From the NCBI RefSeq assembly GCF_002802985.1, contig NZ_NVPT01000017.1:1-46881 (forward strand): 46,881 nucleotides of DNA, read 5' to 3'. Below, piece by piece: positions 34,067 to 42,043 of the stretch (positions are counted from its first letter, which is position 1; each line of letters starts with the position of its first letter). Both the position numbers and the translations under genes were made by a program. Under the pieces are notes generated by a model. The model searched no databases, was not told the origin of the DNA, and saw only the letters and a program-made list of their open reading frames with translations. The stretch comes from Geodermatophilus chilensis (lineage in GTDB: Bacteria > Actinomycetota > Actinomycetes > Mycobacteriales > Geodermatophilaceae).

Positions 34067-34107
34067 ACAGTAGGGGGCCGCCGCGGAGGCGGTCAACGCA
34101 ATTAGCC
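34067..34107 (-). promoter_or_regulatory. whiB7 promoter with AT-rich WhiB7 site
   Basis: On the minus strand, TTGACC (34091-34096) and TACTGT (34067-34072) are separated by 18 bp. Directly upstream of the -35 is GGCTAATTGCG (34097-34107), an AT-rich patch that is rare in this genome. WhiB7 is known to contact AT-rich DNA just upstream of -35 boxes through its AT-hook, so autoregulation is likely. Confidence 0.7.
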
Positions 34108-34161
34108 GACCCGGGTCGCGGCGACCTGCAGCGGCCGACCGCCGTGACGCACCGGAACGGC

Positions 34162-36186
34162 TCAGGAGCCGAGGGTGCTCAGCACGTCCTCGCCGTAGAG
34201 CTCCAGCTTGCGGGCACCGATGCCCGGCAGGGCGGCCAGCTCGCGCAGCGAGCCCGGCCGGGTCTCCGCGATGGCCTGCAGCGTCGCGTCGGTGAAGACG
34301 ACGTAGGCAGGGATCGACGCCGACGCGGCCGTCTCGCTGCGCCAGGCCCGCAGTCGCTCGAACAGCTCGCCCGCCTCCCCCTCGAGCACGACCTTGGCGC
34401 GCTTCTGCCGCCGCTGCGGGGGCGCTGCCGTCGGCGTGGACCCGGGGACCAGCCCGTCGAGGAAGCGGCTGCGTGGCCGGGTCCGGCGTCCGCCGGGGTT
34501 GCGCGCCAGCGACCACGACAGCGTCAGCTGCTCGCGGGCGCGGGTGACGGCGACGTAGAGCAGCCGCCGCTCCTCCTCCACCGCGTCCGGCCGGGACAGC
34601 GACTGGGAGATCGGCAGCACGCCGTCGACCAGCCCGACGACGAAGACGGCGTCCCACTCCAGGCCCTTGGCCGCGTGCATCGAGGCCAGCGTGACCCCCT
34701 GCACGGTGGGGGCGTGCTGGGCGTCGGCGCGGGCGGCCAGGTGCTGCACGAAACCGGCGAGGTCCATCGTGGGGTCCTCGGCGACCAGGTCGACGGCGAG
34801 GTCGACCAGCGCGGTGAGGGACTGCCAGCGGTCCCGGGCCGCTCCCCCGGGCGGCGGGCGGTGCTCCACCCAGCCGGTGGAGGCGAGCACGTCGCGCACC
34901 GTGGGCACCAGCGCGCCGGGGTCGGTGCCGCCGGCCGCGGCGCCGCGCAGCAACAGGATCGCCTCGCGCACCTCCGGCCGCTCGAAGAACCGCTCGCCGC
35001 CGCGCAGCACGTAGGGCACGCCCACGGCGGCCAGCGCGTTCTCGTAGACCTCGGACTGCGCGTTGATCCGGAAGAGGACGGCGATCTCCGCGGCCGGCGT
35101 CCCTGCCTCCACCAGGGCGCGGCAGGCCTGGGCGACCGCCGCGGCCTCGGTGGGCTCGTCGGGGTGCTCGAAGAAGCGGGGCGCGGGGCCCTCGGCGCGC
35201 TGGCCCAGCAGCCGGAGCCCGGGCAGCCCCTTGCGCGGCGGCGCCTGCCCGATCAGCTTGTTGGCCAGAGCCACGACCTGCGGCGTGGAGCGGTAGTCGC
35301 GCTCCAGCTTGACCACCTCGGCGTCCGGGTAGCGGTCGGCGAAGCCGAGCAGGTAGTCGGGGTCGGCACCGGTGAACGAGTAGATGGTCTGGTTCGGGTC
35401 CCCGACCACGCAGACGTCGGCGCGGCCCCCGAGCCAGGCGTCGAGCAGCCGCTGCTGCAGCGGGTTGACGTCCTGGTACTCGTCGACCACGAAGTGCCGG
35501 TACTGCCCGCGCACCTGACGGGCGACGTCCGGGTGCTCCTCGAGGGCGAAGGCGGTGACCAGCAGCAGGTCCTCGAAGTCCAGCGCGCCGTCGCGCTGCT
35601 TGGCCGACTCGTAGCCGGCGTAGACCCGCGCCACCACCGCGGGCTCGAACGGCGGCTCGCGGCCGGCGGCCTGGGCACGGGCCGGGTAGTCGTCGGGCGT
35701 GGCCAGCGTGGTCTTGGCCCACTCGATCTCGCTGGCGAGGTCGCGCAGGCTGGTGCGGTCGGTGGACAGCCGCGACCGGGAGGCGGCGGCCGCCACCAGA
35801 CGCAGCTTGTTCTCGACCAGCTGGGGCATCGGCCCGCCGAGCACCCGGGGCGCGAAGTAGCGCAGCTGGCGCATGGCCGCGGCGTGGAAGGTGCGGGCCT
35901 GGACGCCGCCCACCCCGAGCCCGGCCAGCCGGGTCCGCAGCTCGCCGGCGGCGCGGGCGGTGAAGGTGACGGCGAGGACCTGTTCGGGCGCGAACGCCCC
36001 GGTGTGCACGCCGTAGGCGATCCGGTGGGTGATGGTGCGCGTCTTGCCGGTGCCCGCACCGGCGAGGATGCAGACCGGCCCGGACACCGCCTGGGCCGCG
36101 GCGCGCTGCTCGTCGTCCAGCTGCGCGAGCACCGCCTCGGCGCCCTGCACCCGGACGTCCCCGGGCGCACCGGCGATCTGCGACAT
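34162..36186 (-). CDS. uvrD2: UvrD/PcrA-family superfamily 1 helicase with HRDC domain
   Basis: 674 aa. Helicase motifs: LDDEQRAAAQ (Q), CILAGAGTGKTRTITHRI (I), VLAVTFTARAAGELRTRL (Ia), VVDEYQDVNPLQQ (II), VCVVGDPNQTIYSFTGAD (III), LERDYRSTPQVV (IV), TLASMHAAKGLEWDAVFVV (V) and LLYVAVTRAREQLTLSW (VI). A C-terminal HRDC domain (AYVVFTDATLQAIAE then LAALPGIGARKLELYG) and the length are those of mycobacterial UvrD2 (Rv3198c), an essential ATP-dependent helicase. The linker RPRSRF-TPTAAPPQRRQK is basic. ATG at 36186 with GGGGAGG upstream. It lies upstream of whiB7 and divergent from mycoredoxin. Confidence 0.94.
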   Translation of the reverse strand: MSQIAGAPGDVRVQGAEAVLAQLDDEQRAAAQAVSGPVCILAGAGTGKTRTITHRIAYGVHTGAFAPEQVLAVTFTARAAGELRTRLAGLGVGGVQARTFHAAAMRQLRYFAPRVLGGPMPQLVENKLRLVAAAASRSRLSTDRTSLRDLASEIEWAKTTLATPDDYPARAQAAGREPPFEPAVVARVYAGYESAKQRDGALDFEDLLLVTAFALEEHPDVARQVRGQYRHFVVDEYQDVNPLQQRLLDAWLGGRADVCVVGDPNQTIYSFTGADPDYLLGFADRYPDAEVVKLERDYRSTPQVVALANKLIGQAPPRKGLPGLRLLGQRAEGPAPRFFEHPDEPTEAAAVAQACRALVEAGTPAAEIAVLFRINAQSEVYENALAAVGVPYVLRGGERFFERPEVREAILLLRGAAAGGTDPGALVPTVRDVLASTGWVEHRPPPGGAARDRWQSLTALVDLAVDLVAEDPTMDLAGFVQHLAARADAQHAPTVQGVTLASMHAAKGLEWDAVFVVGLVDGVLPISQSLSRPDAVEEERRLLYVAVTRAREQLTLSWSLARNPGGRRTRPRSRFLDGLVPGSTPTAAPPQRRQKRAKVVLEGEAGELFERLRAWRSETAASASIPAYVVFTDATLQAIAETRPGSLRELAALPGIGARKLELYGEDVLSTLGS

Positions 36187-36336
36187 CGGCCTCCCCGTCT
36201 CCCGTCGATGGCCGGGACCCATTCTCCCAGCCACCACCGACAGACGGGGGAAGCATCCCCGGGGGCGCGGCGTTGTCGCCCCGTGACGGCCGGGCACGCG
36301 TGCCCGGACCCCGGACCAACCAGGAGGAACGCCTCG

Positions 36337-36600
36337 ATGACCGCCGCTCCCGCCGCCGTGACCATGTACACCACCACCTGGTGCGGGTACTGCGCGCGGC
36401 TCAAGAAGCTGATGCAGCGCGAGGGCATCGAGTACGCCGAGGTCGACATCGAGCAGGAGCCGGCCGCGGCCGACCTGGTCATGCAGGCGAACGGGGGCAA
36501 CCGCACCGTCCCCACGCTGCTCTTCCCCGACGGCAGCGCCCTGACCAACCCCAGCATCGACCAGGTGAAGGCCCAGCTGGCGCAGTCCACCGGGGCATGA
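36337..36600 (+). CDS. mrx1: Mycoredoxin (glutaredoxin-like)
   Basis: 87 aa. It reduces mycothiol mixed disulfides on proteins. The active site is WCGYC (Cys16, Cys19), with the cis-Pro loop NRTVPTLLFPDGS and the C-terminal helix TNPSIDQVKAQLAQ. This CGYC motif and the neighbour uvrD2 match Mrx1 of mycobacteria (Rv3198A). The ATG has CAGGAGGA about six bases upstream. Confidence 0.95.
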   Translation: MTAAPAAVTMYTTTWCGYCARLKKLMQREGIEYAEVDIEQEPAAADLVMQANGGNRTVPTLLFPDGSALTNPSIDQVKAQLAQSTGA

Positions 36601-36636
36601 CGGCGGGTGATGCCTCCGCGTCGTTGCGCGAGGGGG

Positions 36637-36655
36637 CATAGTCGTCCAGGACGAC
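36637..36655 (+). promoter_or_regulatory. Possible promoter with overlapping palindrome
   Basis: CATAGT (36637-36642) resembles a -10, and the palindrome GTCGTCC-A-GGACGAC (36641-36655) overlaps its end. A repressor bound here would cover the transcription start before the ANTAR gene. The palindrome could instead be a weak terminator of mrx1. Confidence 0.3.
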
Positions 36656-36785
36656 CAGTCCCGTCGCCGTCCCGACCCGGCTGCCCGCCGGGCCCAGCCC
36701 CTCGCGGAGGCCGCCCAGTGAGTGAGCGCAGCACGCCAGCGGAGTGCCCGCCGACGTCGGCGTCGTCCGGTCCCGAGGACGCCTC

Positions 36786-37385
36786 GTGAGTGCCGGACTG
36801 GAGCAGGGGACGGCGGCGGACGACTCCTCCGGCTCGGAACAGCCCACCGTCGTGGTGGCCCGGACCGGCCGCGGCTGGTCGGTGTTCGCTCCCGGGCGGG
36901 CCGAGGACGTCGACGACCTCGTGGAGGGCATGACCCTCGCCGACCTGGTCAGCGAGGAGCTGGGTGCGCAGGTCGAACCCGACCGCGGCACCCGCCGGGC
37001 CGCCCGTGGCGCCACCGGGGACGCCGACCCGGACGCCGATCCGCGCGACGTCCGGCTGGCCGCGCTCGAGCGCACCGTCGCCCAGCTCGAGCACGCGCTG
37101 GCCGCCCGGGTCTCCACCGAACGCGCCATCGGCGTCCTCGCCGAACGACACGGCACCACACCCCAGGCCGCGTTCGAGCAGCTGCGGCGGGACGCCCGAT
37201 CGCAGGGCCGGCCGGTGCCCGAGCTCGCCCGCGAGGTGCTCGACGGCCTGGGCCGGTCCGTCCCGGTGGAGGCCGAGGTCACGGCTGCGCTGACACCGGC
37301 CCCGCGGATGGCGGTGCGGGACGCCGGCCGGGCACCCCGCACGCGGACCCGGGCCGGACGCGGCCCCGCGGAGGGCCGGTCCTGA
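36786..37385 (+). CDS. ANTAR-domain protein
   Basis: 199 aa from the GTG at 36786, which has GAGGA seven bases upstream; GTG at 36744 is the alternative. The N-terminal part (VVVARTGRGWSVFAPGRA, LVEGMTLADLVSEELG) is not a known domain. The ANTAR domain is at about residues 107-160: LEHALAARVSTERAIGVLAE, HGTTPQAAFEQLRRDARSQG and VPELAREVLDGL. The C-terminus is basic and Arg-rich. ANTAR proteins act in RNA by anti-termination. No receiver or GAF sensor domain is attached. The TGA stop overlaps a probable CTG start of the next gene, so the two are coupled. Confidence 0.85.
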   Translation: MSAGLEQGTAADDSSGSEQPTVVVARTGRGWSVFAPGRAEDVDDLVEGMTLADLVSEELGAQVEPDRGTRRAARGATGDADPDADPRDVRLAALERTVAQLEHALAARVSTERAIGVLAERHGTTPQAAFEQLRRDARSQGRPVPELAREVLDGLGRSVPVEAEVTAALTPAPRMAVRDAGRAPRTRTRAGRGPAEGRS

Positions 37386-38032
37386 CCCGACCGGAACCGC
37401 TGACCCCCGAGGCGCTGGCCGACCGGCTGGCCGCACTGCTCGCCGGAACCGACCCCGAGCCCGGGGCGGCCGCCCTGCGCGTGGCCGTGGACGGGCCCGA
37501 CATCGCCGCCCCCACCGAGCTGGCGGCCGCGGTCGCCGAACGGCTGCCGCCGCTGGGGCGCCCTGCCGAGGTCGTCCCGGCCGGCGGGTTCCTGCGCCCG
37601 GCGTCCCTCCGGTTCGAGCACGGCCGCACCGATCCCGACGCCCGCTACACCGACTGGCTGGACTCCGGCGCGCTGGCCCGCGAGGTGCTCGCCCCCCTCG
37701 GTCCCGGCGGCTCGGGGCAGTACCTGCCGGTGCTCTGGGACGTCGACCGCAACCGGGCCGCCCGCGCCGTCCCCCGGCCGATGCCGCCCCGCGGGGTGCT
37801 GCTCGCCCCGGGCGCGCTGCTGCAGGGGATCGGGCTGGCCTTCGACGTCGTCGTCCACCTGCGGGTGGCCCCGGCGGCCCGCCGGCGGCGTACGCCCGCG
37901 GAGCAGGCGTGGGAGCTGCCGGCGTTCGACCGCTACGACGACGAGGTGGACCCGCTGTCCCTGGCCGACGCCGTGGTACTGGCCGACTCCCCCGACCACC
38001 CGGCGCTGGTGCTGCAGGGCCGCTGGGCCTGA
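37382..38032 (+). CDS. Uridine-kinase-like protein with a lost P-loop
   Basis: About 216 aa. The fold resembles actinobacterial uridine kinase-like proteins: RVAVDGPDIAAPTELAAAV, VVPAGGFLRPASLRFEHGRT, YTDWLDSGALAREVLAPLG and PPRGVLLAPGALLQGIG, then LVVHLR-type and RRRRTPAEQAWELPAFDRYDDE segments. Where relatives have GxxxxGKT, this one has GPDIAAPTE, without Lys or the Gly pair, so ATP binding in the usual way is unlikely. The start appears to be CTG at 37382, six bases after GGAGGG and overlapping the ANTAR stop as CTGA; the next ATG/GTG would remove the core strand. Confidence 0.65.
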   Translation: MTRPEPLTPEALADRLAALLAGTDPEPGAAALRVAVDGPDIAAPTELAAAVAERLPPLGRPAEVVPAGGFLRPASLRFEHGRTDPDARYTDWLDSGALAREVLAPLGPGGSGQYLPVLWDVDRNRAARAVPRPMPPRGVLLAPGALLQGIGLAFDVVVHLRVAPAARRRRTPAEQAWELPAFDRYDDEVDPLSLADAVVLADSPDHPALVLQGRWA

Positions 38033-38097
38033 AGCCGGATCCCCTGCCACTCGCCTCGTGGTAGGGCCTCGTCCGCATCCCGATCCCGTTCGCCGAC

Positions 38098-38163
38098 GAT
38101 CATGGGGTCCGGGTGGCGACACGCCATGTGCATCCGGCGTGTCGCCACCACAGCTCCATGATC
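38098..38163. repeat. Long imperfect palindrome, GATCATGG family, copy 2
   Basis: Arms 38098-38125 and 38136-38163 are near-complementary around the 10-base loop ATGTGCATCC. The words GATCATGG, GGTGGCGAC and ACGCC are those of copy 1 at 154-238; the right arms of both copies differ at about one position over 25 bases. It lies between convergent genes (kinase-like and nudC), thus 3' of both. Confidence 0.8.
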
Positions 38164-38240
38164 ATCCGGAGGTGCGGCCGGAGGTGGGGAATGAGCACCC
38201 GGGCCCGGGAGGGGGCCGAGGGCTCGGGGAGGGTGTCCTC

Positions 38241-39206
38241 CTACAGCTCCCCGTCGACCCAGCGGTCGATGATGTGCCGGGCGATGGAGACCGCCGGGGG
38301 CAGTGCCCGCGGGCCGGCGCCGGAGCGCAGCTCGTCGCGGGTGAACCAGCGGGCCTCCTCGATCTCGGTGGGGTCCAGCCGCAGCGTCGGGTCGCCCTCG
38401 ACGCGGGCGGTGTAGCCGAGCATCAGCGACTGCGGGAACGGCCACGGCTGGCTGCCCACGTACCGGATGTCGGTGACCTGCAGCCCGACCTCCTCGGCCA
38501 CCTCCCGTGCAACGGCGCCCTCCGCGGACTCCCCCGGCTCGACGAAGCCGGCGAGGATGGAGAAGCGCCCCGGCGGCCACACCGCCTGGCGACCCAGCAC
38601 GCAGCGGTCCCCGCCGTCGTGGACCAGCATGATCACGGCCGGGTCGGTGCGCGGGAACAGCTCCGCACCGGTCTCCGGGTCGCGCCGCACCCAGCCGGCC
38701 CGCTCGACCGTCGTCGGTGCGCCGGACAGCGGGCTGAACCGGTGCCGCGCGTGCCACTCCACCATGGCGACCGCCTCGGCGAGCAGGCCGGCGTCGAGGT
38801 CGTCGAGGTCCGCGCCGAGGTCACGGAGGCCGGCCCAGGTGTCGACCGGACGGCCACCGATGGTCAGCCGCCGGTCGCCGCGGACGGCGGCGTAGGGCAC
38901 GCCGTCGGCCTCGCCGAGGTAGATGGCGCCCTCGGGCAGCCCGGCCCGTTCCTCCCACACCAGCCGCGGCCGGCCGTCGGCCTCGTCGACCGGCACGGTG
39001 CGCCGCTCGTCGACCGTGAGCACCCGCACCGGACGGCCGCCGGTCGGGTCGGGCAGCGACCGGGCCAGGTGGCTGCGGTCGTGCGCCGAGCGGGACAGCA
39101 CCGGCACCGCCCCGGCCCGCGAGGGGCTGCTCTCCGGCCAGCGGACGCCGTCGCCGGACGGCGGCGGGTTGTCCGCCGGGGTGCTGCCGCCGTCGGGGAC
39201 GCTCAT
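38241..39206 (-). CDS. nudC: NAD+ diphosphatase NudC (Nudix hydrolase)
   Basis: 321 aa. NudC splits NAD(H) and can remove NAD caps from RNA. The Nudix box is GFVEPGESAEGAVAREVAEEVG, and the NudC signature SQPWPFPQSLMLGY follows. The segment that normally holds four zinc cysteines reads HRFSPLSGAPTTVERAGWVRRDPETG: all four are replaced, so no zinc is expected. The N-terminal NADH-pyrophosphatase-like domain is present. The ATG overlaps the stop of the M16 gene by four bases (ATGA). It corresponds to mycobacterial Rv3199c. Confidence 0.92.
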   Translation of the reverse strand: MSVPDGGSTPADNPPPSGDGVRWPESSPSRAGAVPVLSRSAHDRSHLARSLPDPTGGRPVRVLTVDERRTVPVDEADGRPRLVWEERAGLPEGAIYLGEADGVPYAAVRGDRRLTIGGRPVDTWAGLRDLGADLDDLDAGLLAEAVAMVEWHARHRFSPLSGAPTTVERAGWVRRDPETGAELFPRTDPAVIMLVHDGGDRCVLGRQAVWPPGRFSILAGFVEPGESAEGAVAREVAEEVGLQVTDIRYVGSQPWPFPQSLMLGYTARVEGDPTLRLDPTEIEEARWFTRDELRSGAGPRALPPAVSIARHIIDRWVDGEL

Positions 39207-40555
39207 GCCGGGTCCGCCGGCGCGACCTCGACCGGGCCGAACGCGCGCAGGGGGTCGGCGACCTGACCGGCGTCGCCGACGACGACGGCGGCGAGCCCAC
39301 CCGGCTGCAGGAACCGGCGGGCGGCCTCCTGCACCTCCTCGACGGTGACCCGGGCCAGCGCCTGCTGGTGCTCGGCCAGCCACTGCGGCGGCAGGCCCGA
39401 GCCCGTGAGCGCCGACAGCGTGCTGGCCAGCCCCGCGTGGGTGGCGGTGGACAGCGCCATGCTGCCGAGCACGTAGCGGCGGGCGGCGTCGAGCTCCTCC
39501 ACTGTGACCGGCGTGAGCGCCATGCGGCCCAGCTCGTACCAGGTCTCCAGGAACGCCGGCCCGGTGACCTCGGTCGCGACGTCGGCCTCGACGAGGAAGG
39601 AGGAGGCAGCCGCCAGGTGGTCCACCGAGCTGCGCGGGCTGTAGCTGTAGCCCCGCCGCTCGCGGATGTTCTCCACCAGCCGGGAGGAGAAGTAGCCGCC
39701 GTAGACCATGTTGGCCAGCCGGACCGCGGGCAGGTCCGGGTCGGTGCGGCTCGGCGCGGGGCCGCCCAGGCGCAGGTTCGACTGCACCGCGCCGGGCCGG
39801 TCGACCACCTGCAGCGCCCCGGGTGCCAGCTGCGGCACCGGCGGAGCGGCGACCGCCGTCCCCTCGCCGGTCCAGCCGGCCAGCGCGGTGCCGACGGTGT
39901 CGACGGCGGCGGCCGGGTCGAGGTCGCCGACCAGCACCAGCGTGCTGCCGGCGGGCAGCACCCGCTCGCGGTGCAGCTTGCGCAGCGCCTGGCTGCGGAC
40001 GGCGGTCACCAGCTCGGCCGCGGGCAGCTGCTCGGCGTACGGGTGGGCGCCGTAGCGGCGGGCCGCCAGCGCGGTGCGCGCGATGATGCCGGGCTGGGAG
40101 CGGGCGATGGAGATCCGCTCGGCGACGCGCGCCCGCTCGGCCTCCACCCGGTCGGCCGGGTAGGTGGCGTCGGTGAGCACCTCGGCGAGCACGCCCAGCA
40201 CCGGGGCGAGCCCCTCGGCGAGCAGCGTGGTGGCGAACAGCAGCCGGTCGGGATCGGTGGAGACCGCCAGCTCCCCGCCGTGGGCCTGCAGGGCCTCGGC
40301 GATGCCGGTGGCGTCGTGCGTCCCGGTGCCGAGCAGGACGGCGCCGGAAAGCACCGAGGCGCGGGCGGTGTGCTGGGCGGCGGCCCGCGCCGTCGCCGCG
40401 GCGAACGGCACCCGCAGGCGCAGCTCGACCAGCGGGACGCCGGGCCGCGGGACGACGACCAGCCGCAGGCCGTTCGGCAGCGTCTCCTCGGTGACGGCCA
40501 GCTCGGGCTGGGGCCGGGGCTCGCCCAGCGGCGGGATCAGCACGGGGGCGGTCAC
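39203..40555 (-). CDS. M16-family protein, presumed noncatalytic partner
   Basis: 450 aa with the M16 fold (PNGLRLVVVPRPGVPLVELRL, GGYFSSRLVENIRERRGYSYS near the C-terminal half). Where catalytic members have HxxEH, this protein reads AAQHTARASVLSGAV, so it should not bind zinc. It directly follows a catalytic M16 gene with a GTGA overlap, and such pairs form heterodimeric peptidases of the mitochondrial-processing type. It also overlaps nudC. A structural or substrate-gating role beside the active subunit is the likely function. Confidence 0.9.
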   Translation of the reverse strand: MTAPVLIPPLGEPRPQPELAVTEETLPNGLRLVVVPRPGVPLVELRLRVPFAAATARAAAQHTARASVLSGAVLLGTGTHDATGIAEALQAHGGELAVSTDPDRLLFATTLLAEGLAPVLGVLAEVLTDATYPADRVEAERARVAERISIARSQPGIIARTALAARRYGAHPYAEQLPAAELVTAVRSQALRKLHRERVLPAGSTLVLVGDLDPAAAVDTVGTALAGWTGEGTAVAAPPVPQLAPGALQVVDRPGAVQSNLRLGGPAPSRTDPDLPAVRLANMVYGGYFSSRLVENIRERRGYSYSPRSSVDHLAAASSFLVEADVATEVTGPAFLETWYELGRMALTPVTVEELDAARRYVLGSMALSTATHAGLASTLSALTGSGLPPQWLAEHQQALARVTVEEVQEAARRFLQPGGLAAVVVGDAGQVADPLRAFGPVEVAPADPA

Positions 40556-41862
40556 CGACGTCCTCCCGTGGCCCGCAGCTCGAGGACCGCGACGGTGCCG
40601 GGGTCCAGGCCCCGGGCGGCGCTCCGCACCTGCTCGGGGGGAACGGCGGCCAGCCGGGCGGCGAGCTCGCCGGCCAGCTCGGCGCGGCCGTGGACGAGCT
40701 CGGCGGTGGCGAAGGCCAGCGTGCGGCCGAGCACCGAGTCCGCCTGGCGCAGCAGCTGGGCCTCGGTGCGCGCCTGCACGCGGGCCAGCTCGTCGGCGCC
40801 GACGCCGTCCTCGGCGATCCGGCCGATCTCCTCGTGCACCGCGGTGACCACCTTCTCCGTCGGGACCGACGGCGGGTGGTGCACCTGCGTGGTCAGCAGC
40901 GTGGCGTCCCGGACGTCGAAGGGGTCGCCGAACAGGCCCACGTAGCTGCTCTGCGCGATGGCGAGCTGGTCGTCGTGGACCAGCCGGCGCTCGAGCCGCG
41001 AGGCGTCGCCCTCGCTGAGCAGCTCGGCGAGCAGCACCGTGCCGAGGTAGGTGTCGAGGTCGCCGACCGGGTCGGGCACCCGCCAGCCGAGGGCCACCGC
41101 GGGCGCGGGGGCGAGCGGGTCCTCGACCACGCCGGAGCGGACGGTGGTCGGCGAGGGCTCGCCGGTGGGCGGGGTCGGTGGCACCTCGCGGGCGGCGATG
41201 GGGCCGAACCAGCGGCGCACCAGCTCCTCGGTCTGCTCGACGGCGAGGTCGCCCCCGAGGCACAGGACGGCGTTGCCGGGCGCGTAGTAGCGGTGGAAGA
41301 AGTCCGCGGCGTCGTCGACGGTCGAGGACTCCAGGTCGACGAAGGAGCCGTAGCCGTCGTGGGTGTTGGCGAAGCTCTCGAAGGCGATCGCGGGCAGCTG
41401 CAGCCACGGGAAGGCGCCGTAGGGGCGGTTGAGCACGTTGACCCGGATCTCCTCCTTCACCACGTCGATCTGGTTGCGGAGGTTCTCCTCGGTGATGGCC
41501 GGCGCTGCCATGCGGTCGGCCTCGAGGAAGAGGGCGCGTTCGAGGGCCTCGGCGGGGAGTGCCTCGTAGTAGTTCGTGTAGTCCTGGTGGGTCGAGCCGT
41601 TGAAGGTGCCGCCCGCGGCCTGGACCAGGCGGGCGTGCTCCATCTTCGGGACGTTGGCCGAGCCCTGGAACATCAGGTGCTCGAAGAGGTGGGCGAAGCC
41701 GGTGCGGCCCTGGGGCTCGTTGCGCATCCCGACGCCGTAGGAGACGGTCACGGCGACGACGGGGACGCTGCGGTCGGGCGCCAGCACGACGCGCAGCCCG
41801 TTCTCGAGTCGGAAGCGCTCCACCGGGTGCCGGAGGGTGAGGTCGGCCCCAGCTGCAGTCAC
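40552..41862 (-). CDS. M16-family zinc metallopeptidase, catalytic subunit
   Basis: 436 aa. The inverted zinc motif is HLFEHLMFQGSANVP (HxxEH), with the distal Glu in VVKEEIRVNV and the family sequence GFAHLFEHLMF. The N-terminal VERFRLENGLRVVLAPDRSVPVVAV and the mid-region YYAPGNAVLCLGGDL are typical of processing-peptidase-like bacterial enzymes. No signal peptide is seen, so it is probably cytoplasmic. The gene overlaps the noncatalytic partner by four bases; nudC follows that, giving a three-gene overlapping operon. Confidence 0.93.
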   Translation of the reverse strand: MTAAGADLTLRHPVERFRLENGLRVVLAPDRSVPVVAVTVSYGVGMRNEPQGRTGFAHLFEHLMFQGSANVPKMEHARLVQAAGGTFNGSTHQDYTNYYEALPAEALERALFLEADRMAAPAITEENLRNQIDVVKEEIRVNVLNRPYGAFPWLQLPAIAFESFANTHDGYGSFVDLESSTVDDAADFFHRYYAPGNAVLCLGGDLAVEQTEELVRRWFGPIAAREVPPTPPTGEPSPTTVRSGVVEDPLAPAPAVALGWRVPDPVGDLDTYLGTVLLAELLSEGDASRLERRLVHDDQLAIAQSSYVGLFGDPFDVRDATLLTTQVHHPPSVPTEKVVTAVHEEIGRIAEDGVGADELARVQARTEAQLLRQADSVLGRTLAFATAELVHGRAELAGELAARLAAVPPEQVRSAARGLDPGTVAVLELRATGGRR

Positions 41863-41945
41863 GTGCCCGACCCTAGCCGCGCCCGGGGACGCCGCGCCGG
41901 GCGACGGCGGAGGGTGCGACGGCCGTCACCCGCGGCTCCCCTGGC

Positions 41946-42013
41946 CGAGTGCGCAGTTGCGGTCGCCGACACGCGCGCACACGCCGCGCCGACCGACCCC
42001 AACTGCCCACTCG
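41946..42013. repeat. Imperfect palindrome 3' of the DUF2510 gene
   Basis: Arms 41946-41965 and 41994-42013 are complementary at 18 of 20 positions (CGAGTG, GCAGTTG and GGTCG shared), with a 28-base loop. It lies after the stop of the minus-strand gene ending at 42044 and before the start of the M16 gene. A separate small hairpin (GCGGTCC at 42023-42029 with its complement at 42033-42039) is nearer to the stop. Confidence 0.55.
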
Positions 42014-42043
42014 ACGCAGGAAGCGGTCCGGAGGACCGCCATG

